A DNA stretch of 39,713 nt from a virus. Each line of letters starts with the position of its first letter. Positions within the stretch are counted from its first letter, which is position 1. The notes beneath the pieces are model-generated. The model worked only from the letters and a program-made list of their open reading frames with translations, was not told the DNA's origin and searched no databases. The translations under genes were made by a program, and so were the position numbers. The stretch spans positions 1-39,713 of IMG/VR virus record IMGVR_UViG_3300027722_000014. One strand, written 5' to 3'. This document shows, in pieces, positions 28,339 to 36,925 of the stretch.

Positions 28339-28650
28339 ATGCCTTTCCAGCAGAAACCAGCCACCCTGAGACCCCTGCCGACGCGCGTCACCCAACGCCA
28401 GTACGATCGCCTCATGCAGCACCGGGCGCGCGACCATCTGTCGATCCAGGAGCATGTCAGAAGGTCGTTGGATTATTACCTGGAGATGCTCGACAAACGC
28501 TGGGAGCGCGAGATGATGCTCTCCGGCAAGGCCAATGATGTCGTAAAAGAGCCTCAACCTGTGGCGAAAAAGCTGGCCGTGCCGAAGGTCCCGGCCGTAA
28601 AAACCACGGAAAAAACCCCGAAATCAGCCCCCAAACTGGTCTTCAGGTGA
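28339..28650 (+). CDS. ribbon-helix-helix DNA-binding protein
   Basis: The product has 103 residues from ATG 28339; an in-frame ATG-less extension to 28258 is not used. After a short lead, PLPTRVTQRQYDRLMQHRAR followed by LSIQEHVRRSLDYYLEML has the strand, helix, turn, helix layout of Arc/MetJ-type ribbon-helix-helix repressors. The C-terminal third is a Lys/Pro/Val-rich flexible tail. As the first gene of the rightward block, beside the control region with its inverted repeats, it is a good candidate regulator of the leftward/rightward switch. GGAG lies 14 bases before the start, rather far. Confidence 0.65.
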   Translation: MPFQQKPATLRPLPTRVTQRQYDRLMQHRARDHLSIQEHVRRSLDYYLEMLDKRWEREMMLSGKANDVVKEPQPVAKKLAVPKVPAVKTTEKTPKSAPKLVFR

Positions 28651-28655
28651 GAAAA

Positions 28656-29540
28656 ATGCCCAAAAAACCCATTCCTGTTGCCGTGCCGGACGACCTCGCC
28701 GCCATGCTGGAGCTGACCGCCATCAAGCCTGGCGAGTATCCGCACAAGCAGGATGTTGTCCTGGAAGACCCACCCCGCCTGCCGGATAACGACGTCCCCG
28801 ACCGCCAGCCGATGCCGGAGCGCGATCCCCGCGACCCGGTTCCCCAGGAGGACCCCGACAACCCGCCGCCGACAAACGGCGACCCTGATGAGGATTCCAG
28901 CCAGATCGGCGACGTCCCAGAGTCTGACGAAGAGTCTGAGTCTGACGAAGAGTCTGAACCCGAAGCTGCGGAAAATGAGGAGGATGACGAGCACAAAACC
29001 CACGACGAGCCGGAGCCTGACGACGAGGAGGATGAGGATATTCCACCAAACCCCGACAGGTCTGCCGAAGACCCGACGATCATCACCCCTTCCCCCGGTG
29101 CCGCCCCTCCTGCCGCCCTTGGCCCCAGCTCTTCCGTTCGTGACGTCGACCGGCCTTCGGCCGGCGTTCGCTACGAAAGCCGTATCCAGATTCTCGACGC
29201 CTTCCAGTACCCCGGCAGCCTCAAGAATGCCCCCGACTGGGTCGATCGCAACTGGACCGCCTATGCCGCCGATTATGATCCTCTGAGGGAAATCGACCCC
29301 GGCCCCTGCCTGCGCGTCCCCTTGTCCAGTGGCCTCATCGCCATTTGCCGTGTCGGTGATTTTGTCTGCCGTCAGAGCGTGACCCTGGCGCCTGGCCTGC
29401 CCAGTGATGTCCGCATCGAGGTCTGGGACCGGACGCAGTTCGAAAAGCTGTTCGTCCCCACCCCGCAGCTCCCCCAGGGGGGTCAGCGGGTACCGGATTT
29501 CAGACTGCCGGGTAACGGCGACCAGCTGTTGTTCGCATGA
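28656..29540 (+). CDS. acidic disordered protein with C-terminal AP-W-D-NW domain
   Basis: The product has 294 residues from ATG 28656, with AGGTGA five bases before it; a GTG at 28647 is possible. Residues 30-160 are disordered: a Pro/Asp-rich part, then SES-DEES repeats and a run of Glu/Asp (to about 130). Residues 172-265 are a folded domain: LDAFQYPGSLKNAPDWVDRN, then GPCLRVPLS, ICRVGDFV and VRIEVW. It shares the order of conserved residues with the product of 13437-13919. The acidic part could mimic DNA or bind basic proteins. The overlap with the next gene is ATGA. Confidence 0.65.
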   Translation: MPKKPIPVAVPDDLAAMLELTAIKPGEYPHKQDVVLEDPPRLPDNDVPDRQPMPERDPRDPVPQEDPDNPPPTNGDPDEDSSQIGDVPESDEESESDEESEPEAAENEEDDEHKTHDEPEPDDEEDEDIPPNPDRSAEDPTIITPSPGAAPPAALGPSSSVRDVDRPSAGVRYESRIQILDAFQYPGSLKNAPDWVDRNWTAYAADYDPLREIDPGPCLRVPLSSGLIAICRVGDFVCRQSVTLAPGLPSDVRIEVWDRTQFEKLFVPTPQLPQGGQRVPDFRLPGNGDQLLFA

Positions 29541-29932
29541 AGATGCCACCCAAATCCGCCTCGATAGAGGAGGCCAGGGAGCGCCTGCACCAGGAGATCG
29601 CCAAATTCGAGGCCATGGCGCTCGGCTACACCAACGATCTTGCCACCTCCGGCATTGCCGACCAGCGCTGGTGCGCCATCGCCAGGACGCATCTGGAGGA
29701 AGGCGCCATGGCGTTGCACCGGGCAATCCGCGATTATCCCGGCAATGACCCTAACCAGTACGGCAAAGTGCCGCTGGACAAACCCTTGCCAAGAGAATTT
29801 ACCCCACCGCCTGCTGGTGATTTCCAGGAAACTGGAAATCGCAAGATCGGCGAACAGCGCAAGGTCGACTGGAAAGACTATTCGGCCGGCGAAAAACTTG
29901 ACCCGCCCGATCGGCCGGAGCCTGAGGACTAG
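29537..29932 (+). CDS. Acb2-like (anti-CBASS cyclic-nucleotide sponge) candidate
   Basis: The product has 131 residues. Residues 10-66 form a helical hairpin: EEARERLHQEIAKFEAMALG, then RWCAIARTHLEEGAMAL followed by HRAI (residues 44-64). The second helix follows the pattern RW-x-AI-x-x-T-x-x-x-x-G-x-MAL-x-RAI that I recall from the Acb2/Tad1-hairpin family (DUF7681), which binds cyclic di- and trinucleotides made by CBASS or similar defences. The remaining 65 residues are Pro-rich and probably flexible, an unusual extension. The family call is from memory of the motif. It sits between the acidic protein and the convergent terminase gene, sharing CTAG with its stop. Confidence 0.5.
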   Translation: MKMPPKSASIEEARERLHQEIAKFEAMALGYTNDLATSGIADQRWCAIARTHLEEGAMALHRAIRDYPGNDPNQYGKVPLDKPLPREFTPPPAGDFQETGNRKIGEQRKVDWKDYSAGEKLDPPDRPEPED

Positions 29933-31320
29933 GTCCAGCCTGCCGCGCTAACCCGCGACGGCGGCTTTTTGGCGGATTTCGGCCTGATGCGCCTGGCGAT
30001 GCGCTCCACCAGGCCGGAATTGGTGGTCAGCGCCACATACTGCAGGCAGTCTGCAACGTCTGACCATGGGTGGGTCTTGTCGGGCAGCGGCCTGGTCTGG
30101 CCGGCCTTGGTCTTGCCGAAACGGTAGGCGCCGCCCAGCGCCCTGACCAGCGACGGGCATCGGCCGCGATCGACAAGGATGGCGGCAGACCCATCTCGCT
30201 GCTGGTACAGCAGGCTCTCCACCGCCGCCAGCCGCGGGTCGATGGCGTTGGTCGGCGCCGGGAACGCCGGCACCCCCAGCCGTCGCAGCACGTCGAACGA
30301 ATCTTCCTCCAGGAAATTCCCCTTCGACACCCCCGAGGGGTCACCGACCGCGGCAAACATGAACCCCTGGTAACGGCTGGCGAACAATGCCGGCTTTAGC
30401 GAACGCGTCACATGCGTTTCCAGGCCGATGTCCTCGGCCAGGACTTCCTCCAGCACCAAGAGGCGTCCGCGGTAATCCACCTGGCAGATCAGTGAACAGG
30501 GATTTCTTCCGAAATCCTGCCCCACCAGCAGCGATCGTCCCATCACCGGCTCCAGTCCCTCCACCGTGTGGAAACTTCTGCGGTAAGATTCCCGGAACAC
30601 CGCCGTGCCCGACGGGTCTTCGCCGTATTCGCACTCGATGTAACGTCGTCTCCAGTCGGCATTCGGATTGAGAGCCAGACGCTGGTAATAGCCTGCCGGC
30701 AGGTTTTCGAGATTTTCAGCTTCTGGCGACAGGCCAGACGGCTGCCGGAACAATTGCCAGTCGGCCGGCATCTCCTCCTCGAACATTTTCCACCAGTCGG
30801 AGCCTTCGACCGGCGCGTTGGTGTCGGCGATGATGCCGTGCCAGCTCGGCCCGCCGTCGGCCTGGCTGGGGAAACGGCCGCAGCGGCCGGCAATCGCCGA
30901 GACAAGATCGACCGAAAGCTCGATCGCCTCGTTGATCATCGCCGCCGTCAGCTGCATCGACAGCAGACGTTTCTGGTCTTCCTCCTCTTCGAGGGGGATC
31001 AGGTAGATTTCACACACCACATCGTTGAATTCGAGCGTCACCAGCTGATCGGTGACCTTGTAGGTTGCAATCTGGCGAAACCACGCCAGGAGGTCCAGCA
31101 GCACTGACATTTTCAGCTGGCTGAGCGTGGTCCGCACGATCGCCCAGCGGGTGCGGCGGATGCCGTCCGGTCCAGGCGCCTGCTCGATCGCCCGGCGCAG
31201 GATTTCAATGATGCAGGCGGTCGTCTTGCCGGAGCCGACCGGTCCCATCAGCACCCGCAGGAAGGCCTGCGACTGCATGAAGGCCGCTGCCGTCGGGGTT
31301 GCCTGGTAGTTAATCGACAT
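29929..31320 (-). CDS. terL: terminase large subunit
   Basis: The product has 463 residues. ATPase: Walker A GPVGSGKT (26-33) and a Walker B-like AAMINEAIEL with catalytic Glu131. Nuclease: LLVGQDFGRNP with Asp269, then AAVGDPSG with Asp327 and the late HPWSDVADCLQY, the RNase-H-like active site. It packages DNA through the portal. It runs leftward, convergent with the Acb2-like gene and divergent from the portal, and overlaps the small-subunit gene by 11 bases. The length is normal for the family. Confidence 0.9.
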   Translation of the reverse strand: MSINYQATPTAAAFMQSQAFLRVLMGPVGSGKTTACIIEILRRAIEQAPGPDGIRRTRWAIVRTTLSQLKMSVLLDLLAWFRQIATYKVTDQLVTLEFNDVVCEIYLIPLEEEEDQKRLLSMQLTAAMINEAIELSVDLVSAIAGRCGRFPSQADGGPSWHGIIADTNAPVEGSDWWKMFEEEMPADWQLFRQPSGLSPEAENLENLPAGYYQRLALNPNADWRRRYIECEYGEDPSGTAVFRESYRRSFHTVEGLEPVMGRSLLVGQDFGRNPCSLICQVDYRGRLLVLEEVLAEDIGLETHVTRSLKPALFASRYQGFMFAAVGDPSGVSKGNFLEEDSFDVLRRLGVPAFPAPTNAIDPRLAAVESLLYQQRDGSAAILVDRGRCPSLVRALGGAYRFGKTKAGQTRPLPDKTHPWSDVADCLQYVALTTNSGLVERIARRIRPKSAKKPPSRVSAAGWT

Positions 31321-31786
31321 CCGGGATCACGCCGTCGATGATTTTCGGGGTCACATCGACATGCTTCACCGTCTCGCCGATCTGGATGTTGATCGAGAAC
31401 GCCTGGCCGGCGCTCATCCCGTCGCGGGCGCCATCCAGTTCGCCCAGCCGGGCCAGGAACTTGCCGGCCTCGACGCGCTGCACCAAAGGGATGGTGGGGT
31501 CGGAGATTTCCCGCACGAAGGTCTCAAGTTCGGACTCCAGCCCGGTCGCCGCCTTGATCTTCACCCGTTCGCGGGTATTGGTGGCCGACTGCCATTCGCG
31601 GGTCAGTTGCGCCACCTGGTGCTGGAACAGCGGGTTGCCGGAAATCTTCGTCCACTCGTCATTGGTCAGCTGGTGCAGTTTGAGAATGTCCGGCAGGTCG
31701 AGGATGTCCATCGCGATTTCGCGCGCCAAAGCGGCGAAATTCACTGCAAAAACCTCTGAACGGCTGACCTCTGTTGTCATCTGCAT
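31310..31786 (-). CDS. terminase small subunit candidate
   Basis: The product has 158 residues. It starts at ATG 31786, or at ATG 31780. The body is helical (VNFAALAREIAMDILDLPDI, LTNDEWTKISGNPLFQHQVA, ELETFVREISD), as in small terminase subunits, ending in a strand-like segment (NIQIGETVKHVDVTP). No HTH is obvious. The call depends mainly on position: directly upstream of, and overlapping, terL. It would recognise packaging sites in the DNA. Only 41 bases separate it from the divergent portal gene. Confidence 0.6.
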   Translation of the reverse strand: MQMTTEVSRSEVFAVNFAALAREIAMDILDLPDILKLHQLTNDEWTKISGNPLFQHQVAQLTREWQSATNTRERVKIKAATGLESELETFVREISDPTIPLVQRVEAGKFLARLGELDGARDGMSAGQAFSINIQIGETVKHVDVTPKIIDGVIPDVD

Positions 31787-31827
31787 CCCCTTGGGTGTAT
31801 TGGCGAAAGACCGAGGGAAGCTGAGTT

Positions 31828-33924
31828 ATGGCGGCAGGACTGCGACTTGTCACGCCCGAAGGGCTGCAGAGCCAGGAGGCAGAGGCAGCCAGGAAGGCGG
31901 TGATCGCCGAAGATGAAGCCTCGTCGACGCTGACTTCCAACCTGGTCGCCTTCATCGACACCGAATTCGAGACGTTTGTACGCCATCGCGATGGCGCCAG
32001 CGGCTGGACCGACCGGCTGACCGCCGCGATGCGGACATTTCACGGCCAGTACGACAGCCAGAAACTGTCGGAAATCCGACGTTTCGGCGGCTCGGAAATC
32101 TATGCCCGCCTCATTGCCACCAAATGCCGCGGCGCCACAAGCCTGCTCCGTGACGTCTACCTCAACACCGAAAAACCCTGGGGACTGGAGGCCACCCCCG
32201 ACCCCAAACTGCCCGACGACATGTTCGCCGCGGTGCAGGAGCTGATCCAGGCCGAGGTCGGCAACATGGTGCGGCTGGGCGAACAGCCGGCGCCGGCCGA
32301 AATCCGCGACCGCGTGCAGGGGCTGATGGCGGCCGCCTCGCGGGCGGCGATCAAGAAGGCCCGGCTGGAAAGCGAGGTGGCATTCCGCAAGCTGGACGAC
32401 CTTTTGGTCGAGGGGCTGTTTTACGAAGCGCTGGCCGAGATGCTGGTCGATATCCCGCTGTTCCCGTTCGGCTGCATCAAGGGGCCGATCGTCAGGATCA
32501 CCCCCGACATCACATGGGTCGAAGGCGCTGCGCAGGTCACCGACCGCCCCAGGATGTTCTGGAACCGGGTGTCGCCGTTCGATGTCTGGTGGACGCCCGG
32601 CGTCTCCAACATCGCCGACGCCGCGGTGATCGAGCGCTCCAGGCTGGCGCGCTCCGATCTCAACGAGCTGATCGGGCTGCCCGGCTATAACCAGCAGGCG
32701 ATCCGCGAAATCCTCAAATGGTACGGCCGCTCCGGCTATGTCGAGGCCAACGCCTCGTCGGCGGATAGCTCCAGGGCGGTGATGGAATCGCGGGAAGACC
32801 CACGGATGAACCAGTCCGGCATGCTGGATATGCTGGAATATCACGGCTATGTGCAGGGCGAGATGCTGCTGGATTACGGCTTCACCGCCGCCCAGGTGCC
32901 GGACCCGATGCGGGATTATTTCGTCGATGCGTTCAAGATCGGAAGATACATTCTCAAGGTACAGCTCTCTCCAAGCCTTAGGAAGCGGCCCCCCTACTAC
33001 GTCACAAGTTTCGAGAAGGTGCCAGGCACCGTCGTCGGCAACGCCCTCCCAGACATACTTGAGGATATCCAGGATGCCACGAACGCTGCCTTACGCAGCC
33101 TCATCAACAACATGTCTATCGCTTCTGGGCCTCAGGTGGTGGTGAATGACGACCGCGTCGCTGAAAACGAGAACGGCGACGATCTCTACCCGTGGAAGCG
33201 CTGGCATGTAGAGACCGACCCGCTGGGCGCCAACAACGGCCAGATGCCGATTACCTTTTTCCAGCCCAATTCGAATGCCCAGGAGCTGCTCGGCGTTTAT
33301 GAAAAATTCACCCAGATCGCCGACGAACTCTCCGCGATCCCCCGTTACATTACTGGTTCGGAGCGGCTTGGCGGTGCTGGCCGTACAGCTTCTGGTCTTG
33401 CTATGCTTATGGGCAACGCAGCCAAAATCCTTCAGACAGTGGCTGCGAACATCGACAACGACGTCATCGAGCCTGCCGTCAGCGCGCTGTACGATATGGT
33501 CATGCTTACCGACCAGACCGGCATGCTCCGAGGCGACGAGAACATTGTGGTCCTCGGAGTCAATGTGGCGATGCAACGCGAGACACAGCGGCAGCGGCAG
33601 CTAGAGTTCCTGCAGATCACCGCCAACCCGATCGACAGCCAGATCATGGGGGTGCGTGGCCGCGCCAACGTGCTCAGGGAAGTGTCGAACGGCATCGGCA
33701 TGCCAGGCGAGGACATCGTGCCGCCCGACGAGGAGATCAAGGCGCAGATGGGTGGCGGGCCTTCCGGGCCTGGCGGGCCGCCCCCCGGAGGCGGCCCTGC
33801 GGCGCCTGGCGGACCGCCTGGTGCACCGCCTGGCGCTCCGCAGGGTCCGCAGACCAACGTGGTTGGCTCGACGCCGGGAGCCGGACCAGGTACACCCCCC
33901 AATCCGGCCCAGGGACCAGCATAG
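31828..33924 (+). CDS. portal protein
   Basis: The product has 698 residues from ATG 31828 with GAGGGAAGC upstream. It is long, as in podovirus-type portals. Recognisable parts are an N-terminal helical stem region (FHGQYDSQKLSEIRRFGGSE), a central body with FWNRVSPFDVWWTPG, then LEDIQDATNAALRSLINNMS and PRYITGSERLGGAGRTASGL, which is the conserved portal segment before the crown. The C-terminal 65 residues are Gly/Pro-rich and disordered. It forms the dodecameric DNA gate of the capsid. Codon choice shifts near 32940-33560 to less GC-biased codons, which may mark a recombination joint. Confidence 0.88.
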   Translation: MAAGLRLVTPEGLQSQEAEAARKAVIAEDEASSTLTSNLVAFIDTEFETFVRHRDGASGWTDRLTAAMRTFHGQYDSQKLSEIRRFGGSEIYARLIATKCRGATSLLRDVYLNTEKPWGLEATPDPKLPDDMFAAVQELIQAEVGNMVRLGEQPAPAEIRDRVQGLMAAASRAAIKKARLESEVAFRKLDDLLVEGLFYEALAEMLVDIPLFPFGCIKGPIVRITPDITWVEGAAQVTDRPRMFWNRVSPFDVWWTPGVSNIADAAVIERSRLARSDLNELIGLPGYNQQAIREILKWYGRSGYVEANASSADSSRAVMESREDPRMNQSGMLDMLEYHGYVQGEMLLDYGFTAAQVPDPMRDYFVDAFKIGRYILKVQLSPSLRKRPPYYVTSFEKVPGTVVGNALPDILEDIQDATNAALRSLINNMSIASGPQVVVNDDRVAENENGDDLYPWKRWHVETDPLGANNGQMPITFFQPNSNAQELLGVYEKFTQIADELSAIPRYITGSERLGGAGRTASGLAMLMGNAAKILQTVAANIDNDVIEPAVSALYDMVMLTDQTGMLRGDENIVVLGVNVAMQRETQRQRQLEFLQITANPIDSQIMGVRGRANVLREVSNGIGMPGEDIVPPDEEIKAQMGGGPSGPGGPPPGGGPAAPGGPPGAPPGAPQGPQTNVVGSTPGAGPGTPPNPAQGPA

Positions 33925-33933
33925 GAGAACGCC

Positions 33934-34164
33934 ATGCCGTCCAAGACCTCGAAGTCCAAGCCTGCCGGCAAACAGAAAATCCAGGCTGGCCCGTCCGGAA
34001 AGATGCACAAATTCTCCGGTGTCGGCGCGCAGGCCCCCGGCGTTAGCGCGACCACCAAGCATTCCGGCAAGGGCGCTGCCTTCCCGTCTGGCGGGCCGAG
34101 CGGCAAGATGCAGAAATTTTCCGCGGTGAAGGCGCAGAAACCTGGCCGGTCGAGCCAGAGCTGA
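33934..34164 (+). CDS. basic repeat protein, 76 aa
   Basis: The sequence has two related units: GPSGKMHKFSGVGAQAPG and GPSGKMQKFSAVKAQKPG, about 40 residues apart, in a Lys/Ser/Gly-rich background. It is probably disordered. Placed between portal and scaffold it could be a minor virion protein or a DNA-contacting peptide. No family recognised. Confidence 0.6.
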   Translation: MPSKTSKSKPAGKQKIQAGPSGKMHKFSGVGAQAPGVSATTKHSGKGAAFPSGGPSGKMQKFSAVKAQKPGRSSQS

Positions 34165-34167
34165 CCC

Positions 34168-34482
34168 ATGGCCCGTGCACCCAGAGCCTCGGTCTCGAAG
34201 ACCTCGGGCCAGGGAATTTCCCGGCTTGCCTACCAGAAGGGCTACGCCATGAAGGGCGGCGCCTCCTCGGGTCTGTCTTCGAAATTCTCCAAGGGCGAAC
34301 AGCGCGACTATTCGAAGAAGGGCGGCAAGGCCAGGCCGATCGACGCCGAGGGGATCAACATCTCCTACGGCGGCACCTATGAGCCGACCGATCTCGGCGA
34401 CATCGAGGCGCTCGGCGAGCGCCAGGTGCCGAAGACCAAGGTCGGATTGCAGCACCAGGGGTCGAAGAAGTGGCGAAAGTAG
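34168..34482 (+). CDS. basic Gly/Ser-rich structural-region protein, 104 aa
   Basis: MARAPRASVSKTSGQGISRL, then YQKGYAMKGGASSGLSSKFS. The middle is rich in Gly/Ser/Lys and the C-terminal part has EPTDLGDIEALGERQVP. No family recognised; likely a minor head protein from its position. It overlaps the next gene by 13 bases. Confidence 0.6.
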   Translation: MARAPRASVSKTSGQGISRLAYQKGYAMKGGASSGLSSKFSKGEQRDYSKKGGKARPIDAEGINISYGGTYEPTDLGDIEALGERQVPKTKVGLQHQGSKKWRK

Positions 34483-34640
34483 GCAAGAAGTCGCGCCAGT
34501 TGCCGAAACGCGGCGGTCTCAATGACCTCGGTAAGTCCGGCCGCACCATTGGCGATTACGCCAAGGCGACGCCAATTGTACCCACTGAGCCGAACCCGGC
34601 CGAGATCAGAATCCTGTCGGCCCCGAAAGGCAGACGCTGA
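34470..34640 (+). CDS. small basic protein, 56 aa, GTG start
   Basis: A frame from GTG 34470 to TGA 34638-34640 reads VAKVGKKSRQLPKRGGLNDL, then GKSGRTIGDYAKATPIVPTE and a short end. AGGGG lies about ten bases upstream. The start overlaps the previous gene and the stop overlaps the next start (TGATG), filling a gap that would otherwise be empty. No family recognised. Confidence 0.55.
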   Translation: MAKVGKKSRQLPKRGGLNDLGKSGRTIGDYAKATPIVPTEPNPAEIRILSAPKGRR

Positions 34641-34879
34641 TGGTCGCCAATACCCGGCTGGTCTATGCCGCCATGCGGCTGCGAGGCGAGGCGCCGGAGG
34701 CCTGGGACGAGATGGTGGCGGCAGTGCGCGAATACGCCGCCGCGACGACCTCCGAGATGGTCAAATGCCCGGTCGAGCTGCTGATGCGGGCGCAAGGCAT
34801 GTCGCTCGCCGCCAATGATCTCGCCACGACGTTCATGAACGCCCCGAAACTTTACGAGAAGATGCGCACCAATGGCTAA
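34640..34879 (+). CDS. small helical structural-region protein, 79 aa
   Basis: MVANTRLVYAAMRLRGEAPE, then AWDEMVAAVREYAAATTSEM and QGMSLAANDLATTFMNAPKL. It is helical throughout. It overlaps both neighbours (one base upstream, eight bases with the scaffold gene). Role unknown; perhaps a head completion or scaffold-associated factor. Confidence 0.6.
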   Translation: MVANTRLVYAAMRLRGEAPEAWDEMVAAVREYAAATTSEMVKCPVELLMRAQGMSLAANDLATTFMNAPKLYEKMRTNG

Positions 34880-35903
34880 GAAACCAGAAGCGACACCGGT
34901 CGACTACACGCCGAAGCCGCCAAGACAGGTCCAGGATCAGATCGCCGAAGCTGAAAAAGTGCGCGAACAGATGGCGATCCCGACAGATTCCCCGCCGCCA
35001 GAGGAAGCGCCTCCGACGACGGAGACTCCTCCTCAGCCGGAGGGGGTCACGGCGGAAGCTCCCCTCACTGCTCAACCGCCGCAGCCGGCTGGGGAGGAGC
35101 AGAGCTGGGAGCAGCGGGCACGCTCGGCACAGGGGCGTTACGAGACGCTGCTGAGGAACTACCAGCAGCAGGGCGAGCGCATCAACGAGCTGGAGAAGCT
35201 GGTCTCGACGATGCGCATCAAGGGCGCCGAAGAGGAGCGCCCGGACGCCGCGGTGCCGAAGGTGCGGCCGAAATTCGTCACCCCGGAAGAAGCGACGGAG
35301 TATGGCGACGAGCTGCTGACGGTGATCGGCAAGCGCGCCAAGGAGGAATATGCGCCGGAGTTCGAGGAGCTGGCGGAGCGTCTGAAGCGCCTGGAGGGAC
35401 GTGTTGACGGGGTCGGCACGGTGATCGAGAAAACCCAGGTCAACGACGTTTATTCGAGCCTTAACAGTACCATACCGGAGTGGAAGCAGGTCAACCGGTC
35501 GGACGAATTCAAGGCGTGGCTGGCGCTGCCCGACCCGTATTCCGGCCGCATCCGGCACGACATGCTGCAGGAAGCCTTCTCTAGACACGAAGGAAATCGG
35601 GTCGTATCGTTTTTCCGGGGATTTTTGACTGAGGCTGTCGGCCTCCCGCCAGATTCCCAGGCAAGCGAGCCGACCCCGTCTAACGGCACCACCGGCAAGC
35701 CATCCCTGGAAGATTTCGCGGCACCCGGCAGAGCCAGGTCGGCGCCGCAGAACCTGCCGCCCGATAAGCCCATCTACACAGCCGCCTGGATTGCGAAGTT
35801 CACGGCAGACAAGATCGCGGGCAAGTATCGGGGCCGAGAGGCCGACGCGGACGCCATCGAGCAGGACATCTACCGCGCACAGCATGAAGGGCGAATCCAG
35901 TAA
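34872..35903 (+). CDS. capsid scaffold protein
   Basis: The product has 343 residues. The N-terminal 75 are Pro/Glu-rich and disordered. The next part is coiled coil (QRARSAQGRYETLLRNYQQQ, RINELEKLVSTM) and a second helix (FEELAERLKRLEGRVDGVGT). The C-terminal part is a mixed helical domain ending with an Arg-rich helix (YRGREADADAIEQDIYRAQH), typical of the coat-binding tip. Position directly before the major capsid gene is the main argument. It would guide procapsid assembly and be released or cleaved. Confidence 0.7.
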   Translation: MAKKPEATPVDYTPKPPRQVQDQIAEAEKVREQMAIPTDSPPPEEAPPTTETPPQPEGVTAEAPLTAQPPQPAGEEQSWEQRARSAQGRYETLLRNYQQQGERINELEKLVSTMRIKGAEEERPDAAVPKVRPKFVTPEEATEYGDELLTVIGKRAKEEYAPEFEELAERLKRLEGRVDGVGTVIEKTQVNDVYSSLNSTIPEWKQVNRSDEFKAWLALPDPYSGRIRHDMLQEAFSRHEGNRVVSFFRGFLTEAVGLPPDSQASEPTPSNGTTGKPSLEDFAAPGRARSAPQNLPPDKPIYTAAWIAKFTADKIAGKYRGREADADAIEQDIYRAQHEGRIQ

Positions 35904-35926
35904 CGCTTCTCTGAGCGAGGTTCGCC

Positions 35927-36922
35927 ATGGCATTTCCTGTAGCAGGTGCGGGGACCACCCCGCCTATCTATCCGACTGGTTCAGCAACACCCACACCAGC
36001 CTACTCCGGCACCTTCATCCCGGTGCTGTGGTCGACGAAGCTGATCGAAAAATTCTATGCGTCGACCGTGCTGGCAGCGATCAGCAACACCGACTACGAG
36101 GGGGAGATCAAGAACAAGGGCGACAAGGTGATCATTCGGACCAAACCGACGATCACCATCAAGGATTATCGCTCTGACGGTCTCCTGGAAGTCGAACGGC
36201 CTTCGTCGAATATCGTCGAATTGCCGATCGACAAAGGCAAGTATTTCAACCTCATCCTTGACGACGTCATGGAGGTCCAGGCGGACCTCAACATGATGAA
36301 CATGTGGTCGGACGACGCTGCCCAGCAGTTCAAGATCGTCGTCGATACCGAGGTGCTGAAAGGCCTTCTCGGCACCGCCGATACCTGGAACAGGGGTACA
36401 ACGGCTGGCGCCATTTCCAAGAACGTCAATCTGGGTGTCACCGGAACGCCGCTGCAGGTCGTCGCTCGCAACCCGGCCGGCACTGCTGGCAAGGTTGAGA
36501 TCGTCGATCTGCTGGTGCGTCTGGGGCAGGTGCTCGACGAGCAGAACATTCCGGAGACCGGCCGCTGGGTCGTGCTGCCGGCGTGGATTTCCTCGCAGAT
36601 CAAGATGTCAGAACTCCGGGATGCCTCCCTGACCGGCGATTCGGTGTCGATCTTGAGGAACGGCAGACTGGGCATGGTCGATCGTTTCACGATCTACGTG
36701 TCCAATCTGCTGCCGTCCGGCACTGCCGCTGGCCTGGCCGCCGGTGAATGGGTGGTCTATGCCGGCACCCAGCATGGGTTGACCTTCGCGTCGCAGATCA
36801 ACAAGGTCGAGACGCTGCGCTCCGAAATGACATTCGGCACGCTGCTCCGCGGCCTCCAGGTCTATGGCTACAAGGTGCTCGACGGAAAGGCACTGGCACA
36901 GGCAATCGTCACGCCGGGGTGA
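35927..36922 (+). CDS. major capsid protein
   Basis: The product has 331 residues. It has a flexible Pro/Gly/Thr-rich first 25 residues, FIPVLWSTKLIEKFYASTVL, then GDKVIIRTKPTITIKDY (extended loop), MNMWSDDAAQQFKIVVDTEV (spine-like helix) and a C-terminal MTFGTLLRGLQVYGYKVL. This order (N-arm, E-loop-like hairpin, long helix, P and A domains) fits the HK97-type coat fold. The gene follows the scaffold with a GAGCGAGG site and precedes the neck genes. Confidence 0.85.
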   Translation: MAFPVAGAGTTPPIYPTGSATPTPAYSGTFIPVLWSTKLIEKFYASTVLAAISNTDYEGEIKNKGDKVIIRTKPTITIKDYRSDGLLEVERPSSNIVELPIDKGKYFNLILDDVMEVQADLNMMNMWSDDAAQQFKIVVDTEVLKGLLGTADTWNRGTTAGAISKNVNLGVTGTPLQVVARNPAGTAGKVEIVDLLVRLGQVLDEQNIPETGRWVVLPAWISSQIKMSELRDASLTGDSVSILRNGRLGMVDRFTIYVSNLLPSGTAAGLAAGEWVVYAGTQHGLTFASQINKVETLRSEMTFGTLLRGLQVYGYKVLDGKALAQAIVTPG

Positions 36923-36925
36923 GCC

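Noticed and set aside
31777-32844. 355-codon leftward open frame
   Set aside because: Antisense to the portal gene, rich in His/Arg/Asp/Gly, without motifs or ribosome site.
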